Assembly (NCBI GenBank): GCA_010015655.1
Contig: ML976658.1
Coordinates: 426,627 to 490,626 of the forward strand
Direction: 5' to 3'
Length of the DNA: 64,000 bases
Origin: Bimuria novae-zelandiae CBS 107.79
Lineage: Eukaryota > Ascomycota > Dothideomycetes > Pleosporales > Didymosphaeriaceae
In this document: piece after piece, positions 25,148 to 36,715 of the stretch
How positions within the stretch are numbered: the first letter of the stretch is position 1
Layout: each line of letters opens with the position of its first letter
Position numbers and translations under genes: made by a program
Notes under the pieces: generated by a model
Told to the model about the DNA's origin: nothing
What the model saw: the letters and a program-made list of their open reading frames with translations, nothing else
Databases searched by the model: none

Positions 25148-26937
25148 AGCTAGCGCATATAGTGTCCGAACACATAGGGTTTCCGAACACCGCGCCACAA
25201 CACCACACCTGCAGAAAACACGCGATTTCTCTGCACAACGCTCATCAATATAGACGCCCGTGAGGTCGCTATACAATCAGCTATTAATGATCTCGCTGCA
25301 GGTCTTTATACTAGCCAGCGCGCAGCTGCGAAGGCGTACGGTATCCCTTTGTCAACACTACACGGTCGACTACGTGGCGCAACGAACAGCGCGCTCAGCC
25401 ATCAGCATCAGCAGCGGCTGACTCCTCTACAAGAGGACTTCCTAGTAGACTGGATCCTCGAAGAAGACGCACGCGCCTGCCCTCCCTCACACGCTCGCGC
25501 TCGAGAAATGGCCAATCGAATCCTACGTATGAACGGCGATAGTCAGCCTGTCGGTAAACTCTGGCTCTCACACTTTATCAAGCGACAGCCACGCGTCGCA
25601 TCGGTTATTGGTAGAAAGCTCGAGGCTCAGAGAGCTGATGCAGCAACTCCAGAGCAGGTGCGCGCGTTCCTAGAGCTCTATGAGCAGACCAGACGGCGGC
25701 TCAACATACAGACGGAGAATACCTACAATATGGATGAGACTGGCGTGGCTCTAGGAGTATGTACAAACACCCAAGTACTCTCTAGTAGTCAGAAAAAGAA
25801 GGCTTACATTCGGTCTCCAGAGAATCGCGAGTGGGTCTCTATAATCGAGTGCGTATCGGCGACAGGGCGGAAACTACGCTGCGCAGTCATCTTCAAAGGC
25901 CAGACCCTACAGACTACTTGGTTCCCAGCCAAATCCGTGCCTAGCTGGCTCTATACAACCTCTGAGAATGGATGGACGTCGAAAGCGATAGGTGTTGAGT
26001 GGCTACAGCGTATATTCATACCTGAGACGGCTGTAGATAATGGCCAGTACCGCCTCCTTATCCTTGACGGCCACAGCAGCCATATTGATATAGACTTCCT
26101 CTGGCTCTACAAGCAACATCAAATCGAGCTCTTATACCTACCTGCGCATACCTCGCACGCCCTGCAGCCTCTAGATCTGGCCCCTTTTTCCGTTATCAAG
26201 TCTAGTTACAGACGCCAGATCCAGGAGCTTGCATCGCTTAACGACGCCGCACCTGTTAAGAAGGAGCGCTTTATTGCCTGCTACTATCAAGCTAGGGAGG
26301 AAGGCTTCACAGAGCGTGTAATTCGAGCAGGCTAGCAGGCTACTGGCATCTGCCCATTTAACATCAATCACGTGCTCAGCTCATCGCAGCTCTCTCGAAG
26401 GCCTACTACGCCTACGCACCAGCAGCAGCCTCGGCAGCAGCCTCAAAGCTTCTTCTCTACTCCCCAAGGCCCCCGGGATCTCTATATAGCGCAGCGCAAC
26501 GTCCAGAGCGTCGAGAATTTAGGTCGTACGACCCGGCTACTCCTACAGAAAGCAGGTAAGGCTCTAGCAGCTGCAAATGCTAGAGCTGCAGGCCTAGAAG
26601 CAGAGAAAAGACGACTTGAGCAGCAGCTAGAGATATCTGCCTCTCAGCGTCAGCGTAAGCGCGTTCGAGTAGACCCGAATCAACGCTTTGCAGAGGTAGA
26701 GAGTATCAGGGAGGCTATGCGCGCAGCTGAGGCTTCAGCAGCCCAACCACGTAGAGCTACTGTATCAAGCGCCTCAGAAACAGCTGCTATAGCTACAGCA
26801 GCTGCAGCGCTTGAATCTATGTGTAGTCAATGGCAATTGTAAGCAGCGTTGCTGAGATATCGCGTGTTTTCTGCAAGTGCGGTTTCGTGGCGCGGTGTTC
26901 GGAAACCCTATGTGTTCGGACACTATATGCGCTAGCT
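25148..26937 (+). mobile_element. pogo/Fot1-type DNA transposon, copy 1 (1,790 bp)
   Basis: Terminal inverted repeats are perfect for 51 bp (25,148-25,198 and 26,887-26,937, starting AGCTAGCGCATATAGTG) and continue imperfectly for about 45 bp more. The element is flanked by the TA target duplication (25,146-25,147; 26,938-26,939). Inside each inverted repeat the 9-mer TCCGAACAC occurs twice, 17 bp apart. One gene fills the element. TA duplication, inverted repeats and a single DDE transposase with psq/CENP-B-type helix-turn-helix domains place it in the pogo branch of Tc1/mariner elements. Confidence 0.93.
25250..26842 (+). pseudogene. pogo-type DDE transposase, start codon lost and one TAG
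   Basis: A continuous 530-codon frame apart from two lesions. The start, ATG in copy 2, reads ATA at 25,250-25,252, and TGG has become TAG at 26,333-26,335 (within 'RAG-x-QATGICPFN'). Both are G to A, equal to CpA to TpA on the other strand. Domains: psq-type HTH (about 5-45), CENP-B-type HTH (about 58-125), DDE catalytic core with 'NMDETG' (first Asp), 'ILDGHSSHID' (second Asp) and 'HTSHALQPLDLAPF' (third Asp), then a Gln-rich linker and a C-terminal coiled coil ('LEAEKRRLEQQLEI' region). The next ATG in frame (25,349) would remove the first HTH. Mobilisation from this copy seems unlikely. Confidence 0.88.
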
Positions 26938-26939
26938 TA

Positions 26940-27883
26940 ATCGTGCATCCAGGGCCGAAAGCAGGCATGATGACCAAAACAACTAGATCCATATCCGTTC
27001 ACGGCATTACACGGGTGCTCTACTGCTTAAGTTCGTTTCGAAGTTCGACCTCGTCGTCAAGCAATCCGGGTCATGGACTACATCGAGTGGGAAAAACACG
27101 GACTCTTCGCTTAATAGCTCCCGCGTTGCTTGGTGGTGTGCTTCAGAGACAGAAAGTGCGGGAATACGCGCCGCTTTGAAGTCGAGCCGTGCGATTCTGG
27201 CGTTTGCATCGTGAATCTTGGGGCAACATGCAGGGCAACGCGCTTGCGAGACGTTGAAAATGTGCGTCGCATCGTCCACTGCGGACCTCCGTCGGACTAC
27301 GGCTGTCTAATAAACTCTGTTGTATCTGACAGCTCGTCTAAAGGAACACGGGAAGTCTCTCCCAATACCATGGCAGGGGTGAAGTGCGTGATGTCGGCGT
27401 TGGTTCAAAAAGGATGCTACAACCCCCTGCCAAGCAGTTGTGGAGAAGAAGCACACTCACATTGGGAAAAGTTGTTTCAAACAGATAACGAAAGCGCCAT
27501 CAACCCGACTCAACCTGTATGCACGGAACTCGTCGTCGTCTTAACGCCACATCATTATAGGTTAATTCCCCGATTACATGAACGACTCTCCACCCGCCTC
27601 ATCTCGACTCATTGGTGGGATGACTATGTGGAAACATGTGGAAACATGTGGAAACATGCGAAACGACTGGTACCACTACTAACCATTTCGAGAGCCGCGA
27701 TCGCAAGAGAGTGCGCGGCATGATGCTGACCTTCGAAATGAAGTGATATGCAGCTCACATATAAGAATCTCAGTCGTATCCTTGGGTTTGTTCCTCAGCC
27801 TACGCTGTCCTTTCATTCTTTACAACAAGTTTTGTAGTCCTTCGCTTCTTCTTTTCGTCACTCTTTCTTCATCAACCGGAACA
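26940..27883. other. Intergenic and promoter of the pectate lyase gene
   Basis: No gene recognised. It contains a small tandem repeat, ATGTGGAAAC three times (27,626-27,657), and a TATA-like CACATATAAG at about 27,757, roughly 125 bp before the pectate lyase start. A pyrimidine-rich leader precedes the ATG. Confidence 0.5.
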
Positions 27884-28918
27884 ATGAAGCTCTCATCTTT
27901 CCTCCCTCTTGGCCTTTCGGCCCTTGCTCTGGCAGCACCTACACATATCGTAAAGCGTTATCCTTACCCCTCCCGCGTCCACGCTGCCGCCACCACCGGT
28001 ACCGGCACCCCCAGCATTCCCAGCGGCAACTCTACCGGCACCGCACCCACCGGCGATGGCCCCATTGGGTACGCCAGCCAGAATGGAGGCACCACTGGTG
28101 GTGCTGGTGGCTCTGCCGTCACCGTTGCCTCCCTTGCTGAGCTCACTGAGGCCGTCAAGGGTGAAAAGGCTGCTGAGATCACCATCACCTCCAGCATCAA
28201 GGGCAACGGAGAGAACGTGAAAGTTGGCTCTAACAAGACCGTCCGCGGCAAGGACAGCTCCGTCATTCTCGAGAACTTCACTATCACCGTGAAGGACGCG
28301 AAGAACGTCATAATCCAGAACCTCGCCATACAGAAGGTTGTCGGTGGTGATGCCATCGCCGTCCAGAAGTCCACCAACGTCTGGCTCGACCACCTCGACC
28401 TTTCTTCCGACCGTGACCACGACAAGGACTACTACGACGGCCTTCTCGACCTCACCCACGCCGCCGACTTCATCACCGTATCCAACACCAAGCTCCACGA
28501 CCACTGGAAGGCGTCGCTCATCGGCCACTCTGACAGCAACGAGGCCGAGGACAAGGGCTTCCTCCACGTGACCTACTACAACAACCACTGGGAGAACATC
28601 AACTCGCGCGGCCCGTCCATCAGATTTGGAACCGGCCACTTCTTCAACAACTACTACAAGACCGTCTCCGACGGCATCAATACTCGCCTCGGCGCCCAGG
28701 TCCTCGTCGAGAACAACGTCTTCATCGACAGCAGCAAGCCGCTGTACAGCGTCGACAACGACGCCGGTGCCGTCGAGAAGGGCAACGACTTCGGTGGCGC
28801 TACGAACACGGCGCCTGAGGGCACACTCACCTCGGTGCCGTACGAGTACTCCTTGATCGAGGCCGCTGCGGTCGAGGCCGCTGTTGTTGGCAAGGCAGGC
28901 AATACGCTTACATTCTAG
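27884..28918 (+). CDS. Secreted pectate lyase, polysaccharide lyase family 1
   Basis: Cleaves de-esterified homogalacturonan of plant cell walls by beta-elimination, outside the cell. Single exon, 344 residues. The ATG at 27,884 (context ACAATGAAG) is chosen over an in-frame upstream ATG because it begins a proper signal peptide 'MKLSSFLPLGLSALALAAP'; a Lys-Arg at residues 23-24 may be a Kex2 site. A Gly/Thr/Ser-rich linker (about 35-75) precedes the parallel beta-helix. Family motifs visible are 'VWLDHLDLSSD', the Ca-binding region 'DYYDGLLDLTHAADFITVS', and 'NINSRGPSIRFG', where the Arg of RGPSIR corresponds to the catalytic arginine. Several N-glycosylation sequons are present. A long opposite-strand frame here is a composition artefact. 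The gene points to a plant-associated lifestyle. Confidence 0.95.
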   Translation: MKLSSFLPLGLSALALAAPTHIVKRYPYPSRVHAAATTGTGTPSIPSGNSTGTAPTGDGPIGYASQNGGTTGGAGGSAVTVASLAELTEAVKGEKAAEITITSSIKGNGENVKVGSNKTVRGKDSSVILENFTITVKDAKNVIIQNLAIQKVVGGDAIAVQKSTNVWLDHLDLSSDRDHDKDYYDGLLDLTHAADFITVSNTKLHDHWKASLIGHSDSNEAEDKGFLHVTYYNNHWENINSRGPSIRFGTGHFFNNYYKTVSDGINTRLGAQVLVENNVFIDSSKPLYSVDNDAGAVEKGNDFGGATNTAPEGTLTSVPYEYSLIEAAAVEAAVVGKAGNTLTF

Positions 28919-29936
28919 ATGAATGTGTATATTTGAGGGATCTTGATGACCCGGAGAAGAAAAAGCGAAGGATTGGGGCTTATGTTGTATATACTTTTTC
29001 CTCTGTTCATACTTTCTGTGGGACGAATTGAATTCTGTTCCAACCATCTCTTGTGCAAGGCTTCGTGATAGCTTGGCTGTGTATGTGTTTGACTGCGCAC
29101 GGTGTTTTCTATGGGTGATGGCTTTTTGGAAGCGACAGGCTGGTTATACACCCTCATTAAGGTTCTGCCTATGTCTGCCAGGGCGCCGGAACCTCGCCGT
29201 CAAGTGTCTTTGTTTTCCTTCGCTATCAACCACACTTTACCAGCCGGAAGCATCACCAGGAGTTCCCAGATGATTTTTTACATAGGTTATCCTGGGTTGA
29301 CATGCTGTACTAAGCTTTCTGCCTAGGCTTGTAATTCTCCTCCATCCCTCCCACGGCCGCAAGAAGCATCTCTCGAGCCTGTCGCTGTTTCCTTGTCTGC
29401 CTCGGTCGTTGAATCGAGTCCGGCTGACGCCGCCCTGTTCCTCAACTTAATTTTTACATCACGCTGTAGGATATTCTTTCCGTGGAAAAAAAGGAAAAAC
29501 TAACACTATACGTCGTTGCGCCAAAATCGGCATTTCAATGGCAATGGATACGCCACTGTGGTTTGTGGCGCTCAGGGGTGACGGAGAGCAATGGGTAGAT
29601 GTAACATTACCTTGTATGCTTTCTTATGGTAGTAAAGTCCTTTAAACAGGAAAACATTAAAAAGAATCGCAAGACACCAAGAGCAGGGAAATAAGCAATG
29701 AACATGTATTGTCTGCTTGTATTATTCATTGCAACGTCCTCCAATACACGCTATGAACGCAATGCTCTCTCCCTTTCCACCGTCCAAACCGGAAATCCCT
29801 TGAGAATCCCCAAACACATCCGTTCTCAATATGGGAACAGCACTATCAGTGCCTCCTAAACGCTCCCTATCACAGATCAATCTCATTGCCGTTTCTCCAA
29901 GCGATCATTTACAATTAGAACTCACCACTCACGTCT
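28919..29936. other. Intergenic, no gene recognised
   Basis: 3' region of the pectate lyase gene followed by sequence with only short frames. Nothing repetitive or RNA-like noted. Confidence 0.5.
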
Positions 29937-30305
29937 TCACTTCGCCATCTGCCCAACACAGTACTCCGTCCTACACGTCAACATCTTGCTATAACTACAG
30001 ACCCACAGCGCGCCATTGCACGCTTCAAGCCCGCCACCCACGGCATTCTCGCAGTGTCCAACATTAACATCCGTATTGACGACAGTGAGGTCGCCATTCG
30101 CCTCGACGCGCAGCGGGTCAGCGGAGCAGTCCTCGTTACACGGATTGCCGAACGTGTACGTCTACATGTCGCCATCGGTCCCGCCGCTGCAGCCATTGCA
30201 GACTTTTTCGGAGTCGGTGGCTGCGGCGTAGGCGTCCCAGGGGGCATCGGCGGTTGTGAGAAGGGGGAGGAGGGCTCCTAGGGCGAGGGTGGATTTCGAG
30301 ATCGT
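29937..30305 (-). pseudogene. Broken gene for a small cysteine-rich secreted protein (effector-like)
   Basis: A 122-codon minus-strand frame that ends at the TGA at 29,937-29,939. Its first codons read ACG-ATC, so no ATG is present. A hydrophobic signal-peptide-like segment follows (codons about 3-20, 'STLALGALLPLL'), then a mature part with nine cysteines, including 'VCNGCSGG', 'NPCNEDC' and 'WVCSYSK'. One TAG at 30,162-30,164 interrupts it after 'TDGDM'; CAG to TAG is a likely origin. A TATA-like TATAAA (30,384-30,389, minus strand) lies about 80 bp upstream of the lost start. Length, signal segment and cysteine content are those of fungal small secreted proteins. I do not recognise the family. 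An intron hiding the start cannot be excluded. Confidence 0.65.
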
Positions 30306-31135
30306 GGCTTGGTGGTTGGGATTTTGAGGGAGGCGAAGCGCTGGTGAGGGTGGATGGTCGTTGTGAGGAGACTGGGGAGAGGCTTTATACGCGGCGAAGG
30401 CCGTCTAGGAAGTGTGTCATAATTAACGTGAAGCTCTTTGCATAAGCAGCGAAGCATACTTTACGGATGAGTGGCACTGGATTTCTATAGCCAAGCGTAG
30501 AATCAAGAAGGATATGCATTGCACCAAGGCCTTCCGTATTTGCTTGAAGCCAGAAACCTGTCATGAATGTCACTGTGTGGACTGCCTTCTCTTAGCTATG
30601 AGCTCTTGAGCCTTGGGAGCGTCGATCATTCCCATGCCTTCGATTGACTGCGCTGAACTCGAGTGGGTTGAGACTAGGGGACAGTAGGCAGTCCATGCGA
30701 AAAGTGGAGTGTGGGGTCGCTGGCAGAGGAATTCACCCCAGACCCCACAATTAAGCAAACAAGTACGAGGTTCGTACCCAATCATGAAGGCACAAACGCA
30801 GCTAAGAGAGCTTCCATTATATACTTTCTTAATCCCTTGTATTACTCCAGAATGAACAATATGACAACAATCTCGAAACATGTCCACTTCGAACCACAGC
30901 GTAACGTGCAAAATCAGCGCAGAAGTCGAAATCCAGTAAATTCGTGTTAGTGGTGTTCAGTATCAATACGTCCGTCCTAGACCGGCAACCGGAACAAGAG
31001 ATCCGTTTCGCGATGTCACTTTTACGGGTGGCCAATGCATTGACCACGATGACATGCCGCCCACGAACTGCAATTTCTCAATCAGGTAGGTATCGTGGTA
31101 TTCTTCCATGCATAACACCACCAGTAGGATTTATC
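30306..31135. other. Intergenic, no gene recognised
   Basis: Promoter side of the broken secreted-protein gene and 3' side of the broken regulator gene. Only short frames without motifs. Confidence 0.5.
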
Positions 31136-32839
31136 CTATACAAAGCTGGGCATGGTGGAGCAGCAGCGGATTAAGGCAGTCACTTTGTCCCAATAATCCA
31201 GTTCCTTCTCAGCGAGATCATCCTGTGACCACCCAGCCTGCACCAAAGCCTGAATATGGAACATCGAGCGGGACGACCGAACTCTCTTAGTCTTTTCTAG
31301 CAGCTCTAGCCAAGTCACTCGCTGCTCGTCTGTGCACGCTTCCCAACCTATGATGTACATCGGGAAGTGTGGCTTGCATTCCTTCAGCTCGGGCAGGAGA
31401 GCAAAAGCGTCGTGAATATACTCGCGTATCTTGGGACCCTGGTTGAGTATATTTCTGGTGACTCGATTGAGGTAAATAAGCATGGCGAGCTGGTAGATGC
31501 GTGCGATTTGGGTCGTATCCACGTCTTTTTCCCCTGATCCACGTCTTTTTCCCCTGGTGACGGAATAGGGATGTTTCGAATTTTCCAGTCCAAGATTTTG
31601 ATGAGGTTTATGTGGTACTTCAGCTGTTCCGCTTTCAAGAACTTAAGGCACGGTTTCGTCGGTACCGCATCGCATATCTCCGACATCAGCTTCAACGTCG
31701 CTGCAACCCATGGCTCCGGCTTCAGAAGCTTTTGGCACTTGACAAAATATTCACTGGGAACTTCTTCGCGTGCGGTATTTCCGCTTCGGACCTCCGGTAC
31801 TGCTCTGGACCTTCTAGAAGTGTCTTTTGGACCGAAGCCCCAGTGTCGGATGCTGAAACGCTTCATGACGTCATGGTAGTAAACCCAATTCAGGAGCATA
31901 TTACTTTCTTCATCATCGAGTTTGCAGTTGAGGTGAGCATTGTTGGAATGGGTTAGTGTCTTGATTCCGTTGAGATACCACGTCCATTCACTGGCGCTCC
32001 AGGATGATTGGTGAACCTACGCAATTCCCATCACAGGTCAGCACCATAATCGCTACATGGATGGATGGAGGTTCCTATTTTACCTCGATAGAGCAGAGAA
32101 GCATACCGGCAGCAATGTGTCGCGTACCGTCTACATGGTCCATTTTGGTTTCTGCCGCCTTGACCAAAGCGTGCAGACTAAAGATTTTGAGTTGCAACGC
32201 CTGCTCGTTGTAGCCATACCGAGAGAGGGATGAAAATCCGAGAAGAGCGTACAAAACTGCTGTTGAAGCTACTGTCTTACTACCCAGTGCCATACGCATG
32301 AGCATGTCTCCAAGAGGTTCGGATCAGACCCAAATATGGTCAGAGAATAGGACGCTTCAAGTTCAACTTTGAAATAGTCAGCTTCCGGTGCCCACAGGGC
32401 GTTCCCATTTCTCACAGTAGCTCATAAGGCTCCATTCCTCCTCTGCAACTCCGTGTGGATTCCACAACACCGGCGTGTGAAGTAGGGGTGCATGCGAAGC
32501 ATACGAGGACAGATACAGGTACATCTCAATATCCCAATGTGATCTGTGAACCAGCATTGCATGATCGAGGCAGGGGTGCCCATGGGAGTTGGTAGCGTTC
32601 CGAGCTGATTTCAGCACGATGGCTCGCCTGCCGTCATTCTCTTTTGGCCATGAGAGTCGTATGTTGTAACCCTTGCACTTTCGCTTCGTCCGCACGCATT
32701 GAGAACAAGTCGGAACAATTTTGTCGCAGAGAACTTTTCGATCTTGACCGACCAGTCAGCAAATTCTCTTACATGTTCACATGACGGTTTTACCTCTGCA
32801 AGTTTCGCAACTTCTCGTTGCGAATGCCGGCCTGCCCAT
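31136..32839 (-). pseudogene. Zn2Cys6 fungal transcription factor (Fungal_trans_2 type), frameshifted
   Basis: Starts at 32,837-32,839. Exon 1 (32,794-32,839) and exon 2 (from 32,742; 51-bp intron) encode a perfect binuclear zinc cluster, C-x2-C-x6-C-x6-C-x2-C-x6-C ('SCETCRDRKVLCDKIVPTC', then 'SQCVRTKRKC'). The effector domain follows, with recognisable blocks such as 'ADYFKVELEASYSLTIFG', 'MLMRMALGSKTVASTAV', 'HIAAGMLLCSIE' (then a 67-bp intron, 32,017-32,083) and 'LLNWVYYHDVMKRFS', ending in 'DDLAEKELDYWDKV'. The reading frame changes three times: near 32,390-32,402 (+1), near 32,312-32,322 (one base apparently lost), and at a 20-bp tandem duplication (31,517-31,556). Removing one unit of the duplication would join the two frames. 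The gene is therefore probably dead, unlike its divergent neighbour. Confidence 0.82.
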
Positions 32840-33373
32840 GTTCCGAGGTCGCTCTTTCTTGCCTGAGTCGATCGAAAGGAGCTTTTGATGAGCCTCGATC
32901 TCCCTTTAGGCTAGTGTTCCGAACGTGCGCAGGCAGCGATGAGCCTAGTGGGAGCAGGAGCAAATGCCAAAATGCACGCAGAGGCCAGAGAAAGCGAAGT
33001 TGCAACTTTCAGCGAGCTTCATAAAGAACGTCTGAGAGGGGCCAGAGCACGTGACCGCAGAAAGTTGCTCAGAGGTCATTGAGTGAAGGATGGCGCAGCA
33101 GGCTACGACTTAAACGGAGAAGCGTAGTTAGAACCTAAGCCAAATCGTAACTAGTGCGAATGTTGGCCCAAGACCTGCGCCTTGAACTTAGAGTCGAAAC
33201 ATGCCGATTTCAAAGCGGACGATATCTTGCGGAACGTTGGAAGGCCCGCAAGATGTAGCCTTGGGGCTGTCAACTTATATATGAAGGGTTCGCTTCTGTT
33301 CCTCACCAACCAGCAGTGGAAGATTCCGCATCGAAATATCATCATCCATCTCCCTCCGAATTGTTTCTTGAAA
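32840..33373. promoter_or_regulatory. Shared divergent promoter of the broken regulator and the SDR gene
   Basis: 534 bp between the starts of two head-to-head genes. It contains TATA-like ACTTATATATGAAGG at about 33,270, some 100 bp before the SDR start. The arrangement suggests that the Zn2Cys6 protein once controlled the dehydrogenase, but this is inference. Confidence 0.4.
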
Positions 33374-34367
33374 ATGTCGTCCTATGTTGTTGTCGGAGCT
33401 TCTAGGGGTATTGGTGTACGTGTTCTCGAGCGCAATCACCATCCAGTCTTCTCACCATCGTTCAGTGGGGTTTCGTGGAGTATCTTTCAGCGGATGCATC
33501 CAACACCGTTGTGGGTATAGTTCGCAATTCAGGCCCGACAATCGAGCGTGTAAAAAGCGAGTTCCCAGACCGCAAAAGTATGTAGCGATGAGTGCGCACC
33601 TACACATGGAGGAGCTCCCGCTAACTTGTTCCAGACATTACCATCCTCCAAGCTGACCTCGACGATGAGACCTCCCTCCAAAAGGCCGCCGCAGACACTG
33701 CTAAGATTACGGGTGGATCGCTTGACTACCTCATCGGCGTCGCTGCCTATTTGCCCATGTATGACCAGCTCGATGGTCCCGCGTATCTGCTATCTCAGGG
33801 GCACGAGGATTTCGCCAAGCAGTTCCACCAGTACATGAACACAAATGTTCTTGCGCAGATCTTTCTATACGAGGCCTATCTGACTCTTCTTCTGAAGGGC
33901 AAAGCCAAGAAAGTCCTGTCACTCTCGAGCGCTATGGGCGACCTCGATCTCAACCGAGAGCAGGAAATGGTCCACGCCATTTTGTATTCGACAAGCAAAG
34001 CCGCGCTGAACATGGTAAATGTCAAGTATGGGGTTCAATATAAGAAGGATGGCGTGTTGTTCTTGAGCATCTGCCCGGGTTTTGTGTTGACCGACACTTA
34101 CAACAACCGTACGTATACAGATGTAGCTCCCTTGTATGAACGGATTGTGCTGATACGAAACGCACAGTGCTCCCGGAACAAAAAGAGAAAGCCGCACCTA
34201 TCATTGCCAAGTTCTACGCCTACGCGCCCAATTTCGCGGGAAAAACGTATACGCCTGTTGAGTCGGTTCAGAAGATGCTGTCTGTTCTGGAAAAGTGCAG
34301 CATCGAGAACGGGGATTCGGGCAAATATTTGTCCCATCTGGGCACGAATAAGAGGTGGCTCCCTTAA
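33374..34367 (+). CDS. Short-chain dehydrogenase/reductase (NAD(P)-dependent)
   Basis: Four exons (33,374-33,415; 33,466-33,577; 33,635-34,108; 34,168-34,367) join in frame to 275 residues, normal for a classical SDR. The N-terminus 'MSSYVVVGASRGIG' is the glycine-rich nucleotide-binding motif, split from the rest by intron 1. The catalytic set is visible: Ser in 'VLSLSSAMGDL' and Tyr/Lys in 'YSTSKAALNM' (YxxxK). 'ICPGFVLTDTYNN' corresponds to the usual PGxxxT loop after the active site. Introns have standard ends (GTACGT, GTATGT and GTACGT donors). The substrate cannot be told. The overall pattern resembles fungal C-factor-like SDRs. Confidence 0.92.
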
Positions 34368-36715
34368 GTGCGGATCAGAATCTGTGGACCGTCAATTAGT
34401 TTGACAAGATGATTTGCGCAATGACATATACCGCCTCTATCCCAAGCACATCCCAAATCCGCGCCCTTGATGACTCTTGTGTGACTACATGTACAAAGAA
34501 GCCCCAGCCAGCAGTAAGACCCTCACAAGTCAATTTCCGTCTATCGCCCAGTCAACCCCGCCCACACATTTTCTCACCCTGAAGCACAAAATCCAGCAGT
34601 GCAACCATTTCTGAAACAAAGCTTGGCCCTTCCGTGTAGCCTACTACTGTCACGCGGCGCCGTGTCACTCTGCCCCGGTGCCACTAAAATATCGCATGCT
34701 TGTACACATAAGTCGCGCAGAGACCCGGGGAGGGGAACGGGACATCTCGTCCCGAACAGGGGCGCGCTGGTGATATAGTTCGCGGCAATCATATAATATG
34801 CACAAGGGATGCAAGCCCCAGCGGCGTGACAGAGTGACGTATGCACTTTGGGACCGTAGTAGGTAGGAATTATTTTGTCTCTAAGTCGTGGTACAAGTGG
34901 CACACTTCGGTACCTAAACTATGATAAAAACTACGCCCGCACCCACAAACAGCAAAACGAAACAACCTCGGACCGTCCAACCGCCCATTTCCTAGCCCAT
35001 AACAGTTTCACACCTACCCATAAAACCATAAGATCACCACAATGCAAAAATTCTCCGGCGCACATCCGCTCTAAATATAGCTCCACGCACGCCTTCCAAA
35101 CGGGCCAATCCGCGCCTGTCGCGCCGACCAATCACCCATATCCCCACACTTACGTCGTCGCACGACGTTTTTGTAGTTGTGTAGCTCTGGATACAAGTAG
35201 GGTAAGGGCGTGCGAAATGCATGCAGTTGATTTGTATTTTTATATAGCTTTGGACCCTGGAGGGACTTCGATGGGTACAGGGGGAGGCTTCGAGCACGGC
35301 CTCACTTGATGATACGTGGTAGAGATCCATCCAGTGTACCTCTAGTATCTTCCCAGCGGCCTATCTCAAACAGAGGGATTTACCCGTCCGAGAAGCAAGT
35401 GCAACAGGCTAATTCGGTTGGCTGAGAATCGTCGTCGAAAAGGAGGGTTGTGTGCCATTTGCGCAGACAGACACCGTGCGTACATGCATACCCTCTACTG
35501 CTGCATACCCCCAACGGAATCCAAATGCCAAAACCAAACCAAACACTTTGCCCTCCCTACAAGCGTGCAGCTCGAATGCATACCTCCATGTCCAACCCAT
35601 ATACCCCAGCCGGAGCCGCAAACCCAAGCGCCTACCTCCTGCACGTACCTAGCTAAACAACCTGCACCTCCAATCCGAAAAATAGGGTATAGGGTGGTAG
35701 CTATCTGCCAACCGATTAAGATGGCGATCTCGTATGTAGAGCGTGGGATTCTATAGGGCCGTAGGGCCGCGGCGGCGCTTAGGTGCATGTAGGAGGATCT
35801 TCGTGCTGGGTGATTTTGTTTGAACACGAGGGGGGTACGCCAATGCGAGTAAGCGCCGCTGCCGTTTTTGGTTCGGAACCGGGGCCCCCTGGTGCCTGCA
35901 TTAGGTTGAGTGCACGGACTAGGCGGCGCGCGCGAGCGAGTGCCGCTGGCGCTGAAAACGTTTGGTTTGGTTTGGTTTGGTTTGGTTGGGATGGAGCGCT
36001 GAATAGTAGGACGGGGTTTGTCTTGGGCGCGCAACAAGATGGTGGGACCGCTGGCGAGCAACTGGACGACGTACACTGATGCGCAGTGCCGAGCGCACAA
36101 GTACACAACCTCAAACTGAGGGATATGGGACGGCCGCGATGGATGAACCACAACCACCGCGTGACGGTTCTGCCTGGAAGTACAGCGTATTCGCATATCC
36201 TACTTTATTCTCGCTAACAAGTGCTTTTATACAAGGCCGTGAAAGACAGAAGGAAGCAAGCAGTTGTGAGTGCGTTATCAGACTTGCCTAAGATATCGTA
36301 CACGCAAAGAAACGCAAGCGCACCGAAAAAAAGGGAACAGCTGATACAGTGTCCGTAAAGTCGTTAAGATATTATAATAATAAAACATTACAGATAAAAT
36401 GCGACCGTGACATCTCGACTTCGTTAGAAGCAATGTATAGAGTGCAAACGAATGAAATTCATAGCAGTAAAGAAGAAGAAACAAACGATGCAAGAGCGAG
36501 AAAAAACATGTTGAAGGGAACAGAAAGACGGGCCAAAGGAAAAAGGCTGTGGGTTGGGCATGCTCGTGAAATGTCATGCCACGCGTAAAAACTGCAGCAT
36601 ACCCTCCATTGATCCAGTGGTATCATGGAAATGTCGTCATGATTGCGTGAAAAGGTCGTCGGAACGCTTTCAAATCAGATACCGCCGTGAATGCTTTTTG
36701 TGACAAAAGGAACGC
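34368..36715. other. Intergenic, 2.3 kb, no gene recognised
   Basis: Several short frames on both strands, none with motifs. It holds a GGTTT tandem stretch (about 35,961-35,988) and AT-rich sequence at about 36,350-36,480. Probably includes the 3' untranslated region of the AT-hook gene. Confidence 0.5.

Noticed and set aside
25148..26937. Rolling-circle or hAT element
   Set aside because: TA target duplication, long inverted repeats and a DDE core with psq/CENP-B HTH domains identify a pogo-type element.
27893..29047. 384-codon open frame on the minus strand opposite the pectate lyase gene
   Set aside because: It mirrors the GC-rich third positions of the pectate lyase, has low-complexity Val/Gly/Asp content and no domain. 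The plus strand encodes a complete PL1 enzyme.
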